From: Enterococcus hirae ATCC 9790
GTDB lineage: Bacteria > Bacillota > Bacilli > Lactobacillales > Enterococcaceae
Direction of reading: 5' to 3'
NCBI RefSeq assembly: GCF_000271405.2
Contig: NC_018081.1
Coordinates: forward strand, 1,189,501 to 1,253,500
DNA: 64,000 bases
Part shown: positions 39,588-47,404 of the stretch, one piece after another
How the letters are laid out: each line of letters begins with the position of its first letter
Position numbering within the stretch: the first letter of the stretch is position 1
The notes under the pieces: generated by a model
Databases searched by the model: none
What the model was told of the DNA's origin: nothing
The model's input: the letters and a program-made list of their open reading frames with translations, nothing else
Position numbers and translations under genes: made by a program

Positions 39588-39617
39588 TTGTCCGAACACC
39601 TCAAAAAAGAGTATGAT
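39588..39617 (+). promoter_or_regulatory. Promoter of LytTR operon
   Basis: TTGTCC (39588-39593), 18-bp spacer, TATGAT (39612-39617). Confidence 0.5.
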
Positions 39618-39645
39618 AAAAGAAATTTAGACAAGTGTGAGGACC

Positions 39646-40110
39646 ATGATGAAAGTATTGTTTGATTTGATTCCAAAAAAACAAGAGGAGATGGTACTTT
39701 TTCAAGTTCATGAAAAGGTACCATTTTTAACTTCGATTGCTGATATTTTAGAGAAATACAAAGTGGAAACTATTTTAGTGAGAGACTATAAAAAAGAAAG
39801 AGATGTCTATTTAGATTTATTCTCGATTTTTTATATCGAATACCTTGATCGCAAATGTTTCTTTTATACGGAAAATGAAGTGTATGAGCGAAGATTGACA
39901 CTAGCTCAGTTAATGAAAGAACTCCCAGAACCATTTATCCAAATATCGAAAACGACTATTTTAAATATCTATATGGTTAAAGAAATCAATTCGTCGCTTT
40001 TAAATGGAAATCTCTATGTCACATTACAAAATACAGAAGAGTTACTCGTTAGCCGTTATTTTTCCAAAGCATTAAAAGAAAAAATCGATCAGACTTTTCG
40101 CAACAAGTGA
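39646..40110 (+). CDS. LytTR-domain DNA-binding regulator
   Basis: 154 residues (or 153 from the ATG at 39649, which is better spaced from GTGAGG). The C-terminal ~95 residues form a LytTR domain: FYIEYLDRKCFFYTENEVYERRLTLAQLMKEL, FIQISKTTILNIYMVKEI and NGNLYVTLQNTEELLVSRYFSKALKEKI. There is no receiver domain, so it is a one-component regulator of the type usually paired with a DUF3021 membrane protein, which is indeed the next gene. A direct repeat fitting a LytTR site lies at its 3' end. Confidence 0.85.
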   Translation: MMKVLFDLIPKKQEEMVLFQVHEKVPFLTSIADILEKYKVETILVRDYKKERDVYLDLFSIFYIEYLDRKCFFYTENEVYERRLTLAQLMKELPEPFIQISKTTILNIYMVKEINSSLLNGNLYVTLQNTEELLVSRYFSKALKEKIDQTFRNK

Positions 40111-40134
40111 CAAGAAAAATGCAAGAAATGACAA
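40105..40134 (+). promoter_or_regulatory. LytTR-type direct-repeat binding site
   Basis: AAGTGACAA and AAATGACAA (core TGACAA at 40108 and 40129) are spaced exactly 21 bp start to start. They end just upstream of the -35 position relative to a TAGAAT at 40163-40168. Two repeats two helical turns apart are the usual architecture for LytTR regulators. Confidence 0.55.
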
Positions 40135-40208
40135 TCAAACTAGCTTCAAGAAGGAAACCTTGTAGAATAAATGTACCTGATAGCTGGTAAGATGAAAAGG
40201 AGAGCCCG

Positions 40209-40625
40209 ATGAAATTGATACAACGTATGATGAGAAGTATTGGTATTGGAAGCTTTGCTTTCTTGCTGTTCAAATTAGTTTCACAAACCCATGAGATCAC
40301 GAGAAATGAGATTCTTTTTGTCTTCTTTCTCTCGGCTTTTATTGGCGTAGTATCGCTGATCGAGCGAATTGAGAAGCTTAATTATCTTCAGATTATACTG
40401 CTGCATTTTATTAGTACGTATGCCTTTAGTTATTTCTTGTTGGTGCTGTTAAATGGAAGAGTGTCTGTTCATCTTGAGAGATACACGCTAACCTTTGTGA
40501 GTATCTATTTCATTGTGTGGCTTTGTTTGATCATCAGGAACTTTTTACGAGCCCGATTGTTAAATAAACGAATCCAAATAATCAATACACGGCATTCAGG
40601 AATTTCAGGAAAGAAAGAAGAATAA
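40209..40625 (+). CDS. DUF3021 membrane protein
   Basis: 138 residues with four hydrophobic segments: FAFLLFKLVSQ, EILFVFFLSAFIGVVSLI, IILLHFISTYAFSYFLLVLL and YTLTFVSIYFIVWLCLII. A basic tail follows. DUF3021 proteins are genetically coupled to LytTR regulators and are thought to inhibit or sense for them. Start follows AAAAGGAGAGCCCG. The next gene begins 3 bp after its stop. Confidence 0.75.
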   Translation: MKLIQRMMRSIGIGSFAFLLFKLVSQTHEITRNEILFVFFLSAFIGVVSLIERIEKLNYLQIILLHFISTYAFSYFLLVLLNGRVSVHLERYTLTFVSIYFIVWLCLIIRNFLRARLLNKRIQIINTRHSGISGKKEE

Positions 40626-40628
40626 AAC

Positions 40629-41066
40629 GTGGAACATCTACAAAATTATCTCATTGTGTTAGTATTGATTCTCTTTATTTTACAGAGATTACTTAAAGAA
40701 AGAGCAATCAAAGACACGATGAAAAGTGAAATCATCATTGTATTAGTTGGACTTTATTTAATCATAAGCAACTGGCAAGAAATCATTAAGACTAACCATA
40801 CCCTTATCCTTATTGTTTTGTCTGTTTTGCTGGGGTTCATCTTTGGCGTGTTACGTGCCCAAACTGTAAAAATCTATCAAAGACAAAGTGACCAGCAATG
40901 GGTAAAAAAGGGAACTTGGCTGACCGTCCTTGTATTTATCATAGGGGTCATCATCAATCGTGTCAGCGTATTGCCTTTTGGTGAAAGCGTACCTGCAGTT
41001 GCTGAAACTTTGCATATCGGTGTCTCATTATTAGGTGCCAAAGTAGTTTATCTGAAAAAAGTATAA
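40629..41066 (+). CDS. CcdC-like membrane protein
   Basis: 145 residues with four to five membrane helices (YLIVLVLILFILQRLL; EIIIVLVGLYLIIS; TLILIVLSVLLGFIFGVLRAQTVKIY; WLTVLVFIIGVII). The LGFIFGVLRAQTVKI segment resembles CcdC-type proteins. GTG start, immediately after the DUF3021 gene, so probably translationally coupled and part of the LytTR operon. Function unknown. Confidence 0.6.
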   Translation: MEHLQNYLIVLVLILFILQRLLKERAIKDTMKSEIIIVLVGLYLIISNWQEIIKTNHTLILIVLSVLLGFIFGVLRAQTVKIYQRQSDQQWVKKGTWLTVLVFIIGVIINRVSVLPFGESVPAVAETLHIGVSLLGAKVVYLKKV

Positions 41067-41469
41067 ACCAATCAGTCGCATTTTTTTCTTATTCGGCGGT
41101 ACCTAGTGACAATTTTTTTGAATCATTCTTTTATGAATGGAATAAGACCTCTCTTCAACAAGGAGAGCATGTGAAAAGATAACAGTATGAAACATCAAGA
41201 AAGTAAGAAGACTTCAAAAATGATAAAAAATACCAAGACAATTTTTTGCCGTATCTGTTCTCTACTTATCTTATTTCAAATTTTTGGTGCAGCCCATTGT
41301 TTGAAGGTGCTTGAATCTTGTTTCTGCGTTTTTATATCCCCTAAAACAGGTTATATTATTCTTTCTAGGAATTTTACATGCTCTTGTTTTCCCTTGTTAC
41401 TACAGCCTTTTTTGACAAATAACAAAAATCATACTATGATATGTTACGCGGATATTAGGGGGAGAAAAC
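41067..41469. other. Intergenic region before marR
   Basis: About 400 bp. An open frame at 41187-41486 has no ribosome site and a cysteine-rich, unstructured translation, so it is not accepted as a gene. No clear terminator or operator was found. Confidence 0.4.
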
Positions 41470-41904
41470 ATGGGAAAACCGATTGAACAAGCGTTAAATG
41501 ATTGTCTGTTTTTTAGTGTGAAAAAATTAGATCGCCTGTTGAATAAAATGGCAGATGAAGCATTTAAGAAAACGGGTTTGACACCGACATATGGGTTTAT
41601 TTTATTGATTTTAAAAGAAAAAGATGGGTTACCACAAAAGGATATCGCCCAATTACTTTGTTCTGCACCTTCAACGATTGCTCGTTTTGTCGAAAAATTG
41701 GAATACAAAGGCTATATCAAAACAGTCAGTGATGGACGCTTGTCATTAGTTTATCTGACGGATCAAGGACGGGAATTTGTAAAAGAAATCGATAGTAGTT
41801 GGGAAGAACTACATCATGCATATCAAGAGATTCTAGGATCTGTAGAAAGTGAATGTTTATCTAAAGCAATCAATTCAGCCACTGAAAAACTACAAAAAAA
41901 ATAA
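41470..41904 (+). CDS. MarR-family transcriptional regulator
   Basis: 144 residues with the MarR winged helix: GLTPTYGFILLILKEKDGLPQKDIAQLLCSAPSTIARFVEKLEYKGYIKTVSDGRLSLVYLTDQGREFVKEI. C-terminal helices serve dimerisation. A single Cys lies in recognition helix position LLCSAPS, so a redox-sensing mechanism is possible. The gene is just upstream of an Old Yellow Enzyme gene, with a 20-bp inverted repeat between, a standard layout for electrophile-sensing MarR regulators. RBS AGGGGGAGAAAAC. Confidence 0.87.
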   Translation: MGKPIEQALNDCLFFSVKKLDRLLNKMADEAFKKTGLTPTYGFILLILKEKDGLPQKDIAQLLCSAPSTIARFVEKLEYKGYIKTVSDGRLSLVYLTDQGREFVKEIDSSWEELHHAYQEILGSVESECLSKAINSATEKLQKK

Positions 41905-41919
41905 ATTTTTTTAATCTCG

Positions 41920-41939
41920 TTAGTTGTATGCGCAACTAA
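41920..41939. promoter_or_regulatory. Inverted repeat, probable MarR operator
   Basis: TTAGTTGTATGCGCAACTAA: 7-bp perfect arms, 6-bp centre, placed 45 bp before the Old Yellow Enzyme start codon. Confidence 0.65.
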
Positions 41940-41983
41940 TTATGTGTTTTAATAAACGAAGAGAACTGAATGGAGGAATCACC

Positions 41984-43090
41984 ATGGCAAATTTTAACGA
42001 AACAATCACTTTTCCTTCTGGTGTGACATTACCTAACCGTTTGATGATGGCACCTATGACCACCCAGTTAAGTTTTTATAATGGTGTGATTACGGAAGAT
42101 GAGATCACGTATTACCAAGAACGTTCGAAGGGACTAGGCGCTGTTATTACAGGGGCTGCGAATGTGCAAGATATAGGAAAAGGCTGGCCCGGTGAACTTA
42201 GCATAGCGCATGATGAAATGATACCTAGGCTCAGTGACTTGGCAAAGGCAATCAAAGAAAATGGGGCAAAAGCGATCGTACAAATCTTCCATGGCGGACG
42301 TATGACGAGTCGAGCAACGTTATCAGGCGAACAAACTGTTTCGGCTAGCGCAATCCCTGCAGAACGACCTAATGCGGAAACACCACGTGCCTTGTCAGAA
42401 GACGAAATCTTAGAAACAATCAAGGCTTTTGGTGAAGCAACTAGAAGAGCGATCGAAGCTGGATTTGATGGTGTAGAATTACACGGTGCTAATACGTATT
42501 TGATCCAACAATTCTTTTCGCCACATTCTAATCGTCGTGAAGATCAATGGGGCGGAAGCTTAGAAAATCGCTATCGCTTTATTGATGAAGTAGTGAAAAG
42601 TGTGTTTCAAGCTGTCGAAACATACGCAACAAAGCCTTTTATCGTAGGTTATCGCTTTTCACCAGAAGAATTTGAAACGCCTGGTATCCGTTTTGAAGAT
42701 ACCATATGGTTAATGGAAAAATTACGTGAAACAAAATTGGATTACCTTCATGTTTCATTAAGTACGTATGATCGTGTTGCTCGTTCTGAGAAATACAATG
42801 AGCAATCGATGCTTCACTATCTCCATGAAACAGTGCAAGGAAAAATACCATTAGTGGGTGTAGGGAATGTCCGTAATCGCCAAGATGTTGAAGCCGTTTT
42901 ATCTGATGCAGAACTTGTTGCAGTCGGTCAGCAACTATTAGTTGACCCCGAATGGGCGGTCAAATTAATGGAAAATCGCGATACAGAACTTGTGACCAAA
43001 CCATTTGCAAAAGCATATCAAGAACTCTATTTACCTAATCCATTGTATAATTTTTTACAGATCCGTTATCAATCAAATACTAATAGATAA
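41984..43090 (+). CDS. Old Yellow Enzyme-type NADH:flavin oxidoreductase
   Basis: 368 residues, FMN-binding TIM barrel. Visible blocks are LPNRLMMAPMTTQLS, KAIVQIFHGGRMTS (substrate His region), FDGVELHGANTYLIQQFFSPHSNRREDQWGGSLENRYRF and VAVGQQLLVDPEWAVKLM. These enzymes reduce activated C=C bonds of alpha,beta-unsaturated carbonyls, quinones or nitro compounds. It lies behind a palindromic operator and a marR gene, and before a PfpI-like gene, suggesting an electrophile-stress operon. Start follows TGGAGGAATCACC. Confidence 0.9.
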   Translation: MANFNETITFPSGVTLPNRLMMAPMTTQLSFYNGVITEDEITYYQERSKGLGAVITGAANVQDIGKGWPGELSIAHDEMIPRLSDLAKAIKENGAKAIVQIFHGGRMTSRATLSGEQTVSASAIPAERPNAETPRALSEDEILETIKAFGEATRRAIEAGFDGVELHGANTYLIQQFFSPHSNRREDQWGGSLENRYRFIDEVVKSVFQAVETYATKPFIVGYRFSPEEFETPGIRFEDTIWLMEKLRETKLDYLHVSLSTYDRVARSEKYNEQSMLHYLHETVQGKIPLVGVGNVRNRQDVEAVLSDAELVAVGQQLLVDPEWAVKLMENRDTELVTKPFAKAYQELYLPNPLYNFLQIRYQSNTNR

Positions 43091-43125
43091 GTGAAGATTT
43101 ATTAGTAAAGAAAGAAGAGAGAACA

Positions 43126-43803
43126 ATGAAAGTATTGATCGTCTTAACGAATGTGGAAAGATATAAAGGAACCGACCGTCCAACAGGGCTGTGGCTGAGT
43201 GAACTGACTCATTTTTATGATGCTTTAGTCAAAAATAATATCTCAGCTGATTTTGTCAGTCCTAAAGGTGGGTATGTTCCTTTGGAGCCGAAGAGTCTGG
43301 AAGCGATGGATGAAATCGATTGGAACTATTATCAGGACGAAGATTTCCGTAACCGAGCGTTAGGAAGCACCTTGAGTCCAGCTGAAGTCGACCCAAACGA
43401 GTATCGTGCGATTTATTATACCGGTGGACACGGAACCATGTGGGACTTTCCTGAAGCAACGGATCTAGGAAAAATTGCTTCATCGATCTACCAAAATGAC
43501 GGAATCGTTTCAGCTGTTTGTCATGGTGTAGTCGGGTTACTTCCTGTAGTTGACGTTTCTGGTCAACCGATTTTAGCGGGGAAAACGGTCACTGGTTTTA
43601 GTAACGAAGAAGAAACAGCGAATGGAACAACGGACAAAGTACCTTTTCTAACAGAAGATGCCTTGAAAGAAAAAGGAGCAAACTATCAAGCAGGACCAGC
43701 TTTTACAGCGGTCGTACATGCAGATGGACAGTTGTTGACCGGACAGAATCCTCAATCTGCCCATCAATTAGGAATCAAAGTCGTTGAATCTTTGAAGAAG
43801 TAA
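43126..43803 (+). CDS. DJ-1/PfpI-family protein (Hsp31/glyoxalase III-like)
   Basis: 225 residues with the class I glutamine-amidotransferase-like fold. The nucleophile elbow is IVSAVCHGVVGLLP (Cys-His), and an upstream Glu-containing segment precedes YYTGGHGTMWDFPEA. The Hsp31 branch acts as glutathione-independent glyoxalase III or protein/nucleotide deglycase. It starts 35 bp after the Old Yellow Enzyme gene and is probably co-transcribed, fitting a response to reactive carbonyls such as methylglyoxal. Confidence 0.87.
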   Translation: MKVLIVLTNVERYKGTDRPTGLWLSELTHFYDALVKNNISADFVSPKGGYVPLEPKSLEAMDEIDWNYYQDEDFRNRALGSTLSPAEVDPNEYRAIYYTGGHGTMWDFPEATDLGKIASSIYQNDGIVSAVCHGVVGLLPVVDVSGQPILAGKTVTGFSNEEETANGTTDKVPFLTEDALKEKGANYQAGPAFTAVVHADGQLLTGQNPQSAHQLGIKVVESLKK

Positions 43804-44148
43804 GTTGTTAAGGGAAAAAGTTAAGCAAAAAACGAAAATAAACAGTTCCGACGTAGGCCTTCTTATTACAGCATTATAGTAAGTCTGCCAAAAAACAATC
43901 CAATTTAACAATAGAAGAAAACTTTATAAAGTAGAGGGTGGAATCTGAAACGTCCTCCAAAATTTAGATTTTTTAGTCTAACTGTTTGGAGTCGCTTCAG
44001 ATTTTGCCCTCTATTTCTATAAAAAAATAAAAAGAATGTACAACGTAAGTCTAAAAATTGATTTTTTTATGGAGTATGAGAGGTAAAAAAACATGGTAAA
44101 ATAAAAGCGGATACATAGAAAGTAACTAAGGAAGAAAGGAATGATGAA
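43804..44148. other. Intergenic region with long hairpin
   Basis: About 345 bp with no gene. Most of the structure is the long imperfect hairpin listed at 43932-44018. A TAAAAT-type -10 near 44097 probably serves the next gene. Confidence 0.5.
43932..44018 (+). terminator. Long structured terminator
   Basis: Nested pairings TAGAGGG/CCCTCTA, AATCTGAA/TTCAGATT and TCCAAA/TTTGGA form an approximately 80-nt imperfect hairpin. TTTC follows. It probably ends the Old Yellow Enzyme-PfpI operon, though the T-tract is poor. Confidence 0.5.
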
Positions 44149-44970
44149 ATGGAATTGCTAGAAAAAGAAACGTTCTATTATAAGTATAACGATCATTTAA
44201 TTGAACCCGTCCATTGTGCTTTTTTTAAAGAAGACAATAACCAAGGGATTACGAGTCATCAAGAAGCAGTACTGGCCTTTCTCACGTATTTTAATCGGGT
44301 ATGGTGCATTTGGACACCAAAATTTGTGCCTGGATTAACTCAAAAATTTTCCGAAGTGCCAAAAGTTGAGGTCACACTAACCCCAGAAGTCGAAGCAAGA
44401 ATAGAAGCTGAGGTAGATGCCCAAATAAAAGGAGATATACAAGGAGAGATCAAATATCTTCAAGCCGTCGGACGAAAAGTAGATCTCAAAAAGCTACAAA
44501 TTGATCATGAAGAACGCAAACAAGAGCGTTACCAAATGATAAAAGAGCTTAGAAAAGAGCGTGAAGCATTATTGATCAGATTTCCACAACTCTACGAGCG
44601 AACTGAAGAAGTAACGCTTACTTATATGGAAGAAACCTCATTTGATACTTATGACGGCTTTCCCATACGGGTCAATCCCGAAATGATGAAAGCTGATGAA
44701 ATCAGTTCTACCACTTTTTTTGCCAAGGGTGGGGAATACCAAATTGCTTTTTGTAGTTATCTCCAGACCCATCGAACAATCGAAGATTTCCGACGAGTCA
44801 ATCAACTTCTGTTTCCTGATCGAAGTGAGTTAGTCATTTATCAATGGCATACTGATTTTACTAACTTTTATAATGAAGGTAGAAGAGATGATGGAGCGTA
44901 TCTATGGTCGATCTATGATAAGAAACAAAAACGATTTACGGTCATTGATATTGAACTGTTTATCCCGTAG
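44149..44970 (+). CDS. DUF3885-like protein, copy 1 (with charged insert)
   Basis: 273 residues. The C-terminal third (LVIYQWHTDFTNFYNEGRRDDGAYLWSIYDKKQKRFTVIDIE) resembles the DUF3885 C-terminus, in which an aromatic W..D...Y...G....Y.W..Y signature is conserved. Residues ~65-145 are a Glu/Lys-rich, probably coiled-coil insert missing from the second copy. The N-termini of the two copies match (MELLEKETF / MELLEEETW; ITSHQEAVLAFL / ISHQEVALAFL). Such small cytoplasmic families often act as immunity proteins to polymorphic toxins, but no toxin is seen here. Family assignment is from memory. Confidence 0.55.
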   Translation: MELLEKETFYYKYNDHLIEPVHCAFFKEDNNQGITSHQEAVLAFLTYFNRVWCIWTPKFVPGLTQKFSEVPKVEVTLTPEVEARIEAEVDAQIKGDIQGEIKYLQAVGRKVDLKKLQIDHEERKQERYQMIKELRKEREALLIRFPQLYERTEEVTLTYMEETSFDTYDGFPIRVNPEMMKADEISSTTFFAKGGEYQIAFCSYLQTHRTIEDFRRVNQLLFPDRSELVIYQWHTDFTNFYNEGRRDDGAYLWSIYDKKQKRFTVIDIELFIP

Positions 44971-45291
44971 ATGATACAAAATGATTAAAAAAGGAGAGTC
45001 AAGGGTAGAACTTCCTTGGCTCTCTTTTCTTTAAGGGGAAATCAACAAAATCAAGTACATATTGTAGTTCGATTACTCCATACTACACTATTATTCATAG
45101 AGCAAAGTATTTGTTTCTTCTTTATATCTTTTTAGATCTGGAAAAGCAGTGACAATGTAATACTTATGATTTTTTCGAAGTTCGTTCTTCCTTTTTTTGT
45201 GAAAAAGTAGTTTTAAATAATTTTATAATTAAAAAGGTTTTATGATGGAATTAAAGGAAAATAGTATGGGGAAGTATAGGAGAGTGATGAA
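44971..45291. other. Spacer between DUF3885-like genes
   Basis: 321 bp, AT-rich. It contains the terminator at 44986-45030 and a -10-like TATGAT at 45241-45246 before the second copy. No gene seen. Confidence 0.5.
44986..45030 (+). terminator. Terminator after DUF3885-like copy 1
   Basis: GGAGAGTCAAGG pairs with CCTTGGCTCTCT, preceded by A-run and followed by T-rich sequence. Confidence 0.75.
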
Positions 45292-45885
45292 ATGGAATTA
45301 TTAGAAGAAGAAACATGGAATTTCAGAAAAAAAAGGTTTTGCTATGAATTATGCTTTTTTTATGAAGAGAATTATCAAAAGATAATAAGTCATCAAGAAG
45401 TTGCATTAGCTTTTCTTAATTACAAAAATAGACTGTGGGCGCTTAGAATTTGGGCGATTAAAACAAAAGATGGAAAGTTTACTAGTAGGGAATATGAAAA
45501 GAAGTATCAGGACACAAGAGAGGAAAAGATTATTTACACTAATTTGCGTTCATTTGATGAAATCAAAGGTTATCCTATCCAAGTAAATCCAGAGTTAATG
45601 AATAGCAAAAAAATATCTGTCGAAGAATTTTTTGAAGAAAAAGGAACATATGAACATGCGTTTATGGATAATCCTCAAAATTTATATGGGAAAAAGGAAG
45701 ATTTTATTGAAATAAACCAGCAACTTTTTCCAGAAAAAAAAAGGTTGGAAATCTATCTTTGGAATACTGAATTTACCCAATATTATAATGGGGGGCGAGA
45801 AGGACTTGGAGCATATTTATGGACAATCTATGATGTGGAGTACAAAAAGTTTATTGTAATTGATGCTTCGTTAATAATAGATTAA
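45292..45885 (+). CDS. DUF3885-like protein, copy 2
   Basis: 197 residues, paralogue of the preceding gene. The shared blocks are MELLEEETW, ISHQEVALAFLNYKNRLWAL, FDEIKGYPIQVNPELM and the C-terminal YLWNTEFTQYYNGGREGLGAYLWTIYDVEYKKFIVID. It lacks the ~80-residue charged insert. It is more AT-rich than its neighbours, and the two copies each have their own terminator, so they are independent units. An immunity-type role is only an inference. Confidence 0.55.
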   Translation: MELLEEETWNFRKKRFCYELCFFYEENYQKIISHQEVALAFLNYKNRLWALRIWAIKTKDGKFTSREYEKKYQDTREEKIIYTNLRSFDEIKGYPIQVNPELMNSKKISVEEFFEEKGTYEHAFMDNPQNLYGKKEDFIEINQQLFPEKKRLEIYLWNTEFTQYYNGGREGLGAYLWTIYDVEYKKFIVIDASLIID

Positions 45886-45920
45886 TGAGACTGGGACGAT
45901 AGTTCTTTCTCAAAAAGAAG

Positions 45921-45968
45921 ATAAGTTCGATTTTGATTTTTATTGTCAAAATCGAACTTATTTTTTTA
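45921..45968 (+). terminator. Strong terminator after DUF3885-like copy 2
   Basis: A 16-bp perfect stem ATAAGTTCGATTTTGA/TCAAAATCGAACTTAT followed by T7. Confidence 0.9.
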
Positions 45969-46017
45969 TTCTGCAAAAGTTGCCTACTTGATCTAACACC
46001 ACGGCTGTTCTTATGAT

Positions 46018-46037
46018 CGAAGATTTGCTTCGTTTTT
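46018..46037 (+). terminator. Small hairpin with T-run
   Basis: CGAAGATTTGCTTCG followed by T5. A weak terminator, 70 bp before the FAD oxidoreductase gene. Confidence 0.4.
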
Positions 46038-46108
46038 GAGTACATTTTTTGAAACATTAACGGTTACATGATACTCTTCAAATAGGCTATTGGAAAAGAG
46101 GGAAATGG

Positions 46109-47404
46109 ATGAGGATCGTGATCATTGGTGGTTCTTTTGCGGGGATCTATGCAGCAATTTCTTTGCGAAAAAGTTGTCCTGACAGTGAGATCATACTTTT
46201 GGAAAAACAAGACAAGATTGGGTTTATACCGAGTGGACTCAATTTACTGTTAAAAAAGCAACTCACAAGTAAAGAGCAACTTTATTGGTTGACTAAGGAA
46301 GAATTGCAAGCGCTATACGCAATTGATGTGCAAGTACGCACGGAAGTCGTTTCACTTGAAATAGCCACGAAGACTGTGTTTATCCAAAATGGGCGACAGC
46401 TTACTTTTGATACATTGGTGATTGCAACGGGTTCGAGTCAGCAATTCAAAAATGGAAACAAAAGTACGCAGATCCGCTCTGTTAAAGATATCCACTTAAA
46501 AGAATCTTTGGAACAAAGTCTTGCGAAAGCACAAAAAATTGCTGTGATTGGTGCGGGACAAGTAGGACTTGAATTAGCAGAAGGGTTATATCATCAGCAA
46601 AAAGAAATCCATCTCTATGAAAGTCGACCAACATTGTTGTTCCGTTATTTCGATCCCGAAATGGTTGAACCGTTAACACATGAGTTATTGCAACGGCATA
46701 TCCAATTGTTTTTGAATGAACAAGTACAAACGCTCGAAGAAAACGAGCAAGTGGCCGTAGTGACGGATCAAAAAACAGAAAGCTATGATTTAGTTCTGCT
46801 AGCGAATCACACGCGTCCAGACCATCATCTCTGGCAAGATCAGTTGAAGCTAAATGAAGATGGTACGATTTGGGTCGATGAGTATTTGCAAACGTCAGCG
46901 AAGGATATTTATGCAATCGGTGATGCGATCCAAGTGACGTTCCAACCGACTCAAGAAAAAATGTATGTCTCTTTGGTCAATAATGCACTACGTACGGCAC
47001 AAGTGGTCAGTCAAACGATTAGTGGCAAACGTACGAAAGATCCGGGAACCTACCGAGCAATTGGAAATCATTGGTTTGGCTATTTTCTAGGAAGTGTCGG
47101 GCTAACGGAAGAAGAAAGTATTTTTTATCCGCAGACTGTCCGTAAAACATATTTGCTTGCCCGCTTAGCTGCGACCAATAGTGAAACGGCGAAAATCAAA
47201 GTGATGTGCAATGAAAAGGGACAATTACTTGGTGCGCAGTTGCGAAGTCGAGAGGAGATATTCGATTTATTGGATCGATTCACTCTCGCTATTGAGGAAG
47301 GCTGGACGTTAGAGAAATTATTCGAACGGGAGTTATTCTTCCAGCCAGAATATCGGTTGCCGCTTCAATTGATAAAGGTGGTTGATACGCTCGATGAAGA
47401 TTGA
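46109..47404 (+). CDS. FAD/NAD(P)-dependent oxidoreductase lacking the redox cysteine
   Basis: 431 residues. The FAD-binding motif is IVIIGGSFAGIYAAISL, the NAD(P) motif IAVIGAGQVGLELAEGLY, and the second FAD motif DIYAIGDA. The fold is that of NADH oxidase/peroxidase and CoA-disulfide reductase. At residue 42, where these have the active Cys, it has Ser (GFIPSGLN). So it cannot use the Cys-sulfenate or CoA-thiol chemistry of the family and may be a plain NADH:acceptor oxidoreductase or a sensor. Its 3' end overlaps the start of an Mga-type regulator gene, and the glp operon follows. Confidence 0.82.
   Translation: MRIVIIGGSFAGIYAAISLRKSCPDSEIILLEKQDKIGFIPSGLNLLLKKQLTSKEQLYWLTKEELQALYAIDVQVRTEVVSLEIATKTVFIQNGRQLTFDTLVIATGSSQQFKNGNKSTQIRSVKDIHLKESLEQSLAKAQKIAVIGAGQVGLELAEGLYHQQKEIHLYESRPTLLFRYFDPEMVEPLTHELLQRHIQLFLNEQVQTLEENEQVAVVTDQKTESYDLVLLANHTRPDHHLWQDQLKLNEDGTIWVDEYLQTSAKDIYAIGDAIQVTFQPTQEKMYVSLVNNALRTAQVVSQTISGKRTKDPGTYRAIGNHWFGYFLGSVGLTEEESIFYPQTVRKTYLLARLAATNSETAKIKVMCNEKGQLLGAQLRSREEIFDLLDRFTLAIEEGWTLEKLFERELFFQPEYRLPLQLIKVVDTLDED

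Noticed and set aside
41187..41486. 99-codon open frame before marR
   Set aside because: No ribosome site, cysteine-rich and unstructured translation, and it overlaps the accepted marR start.
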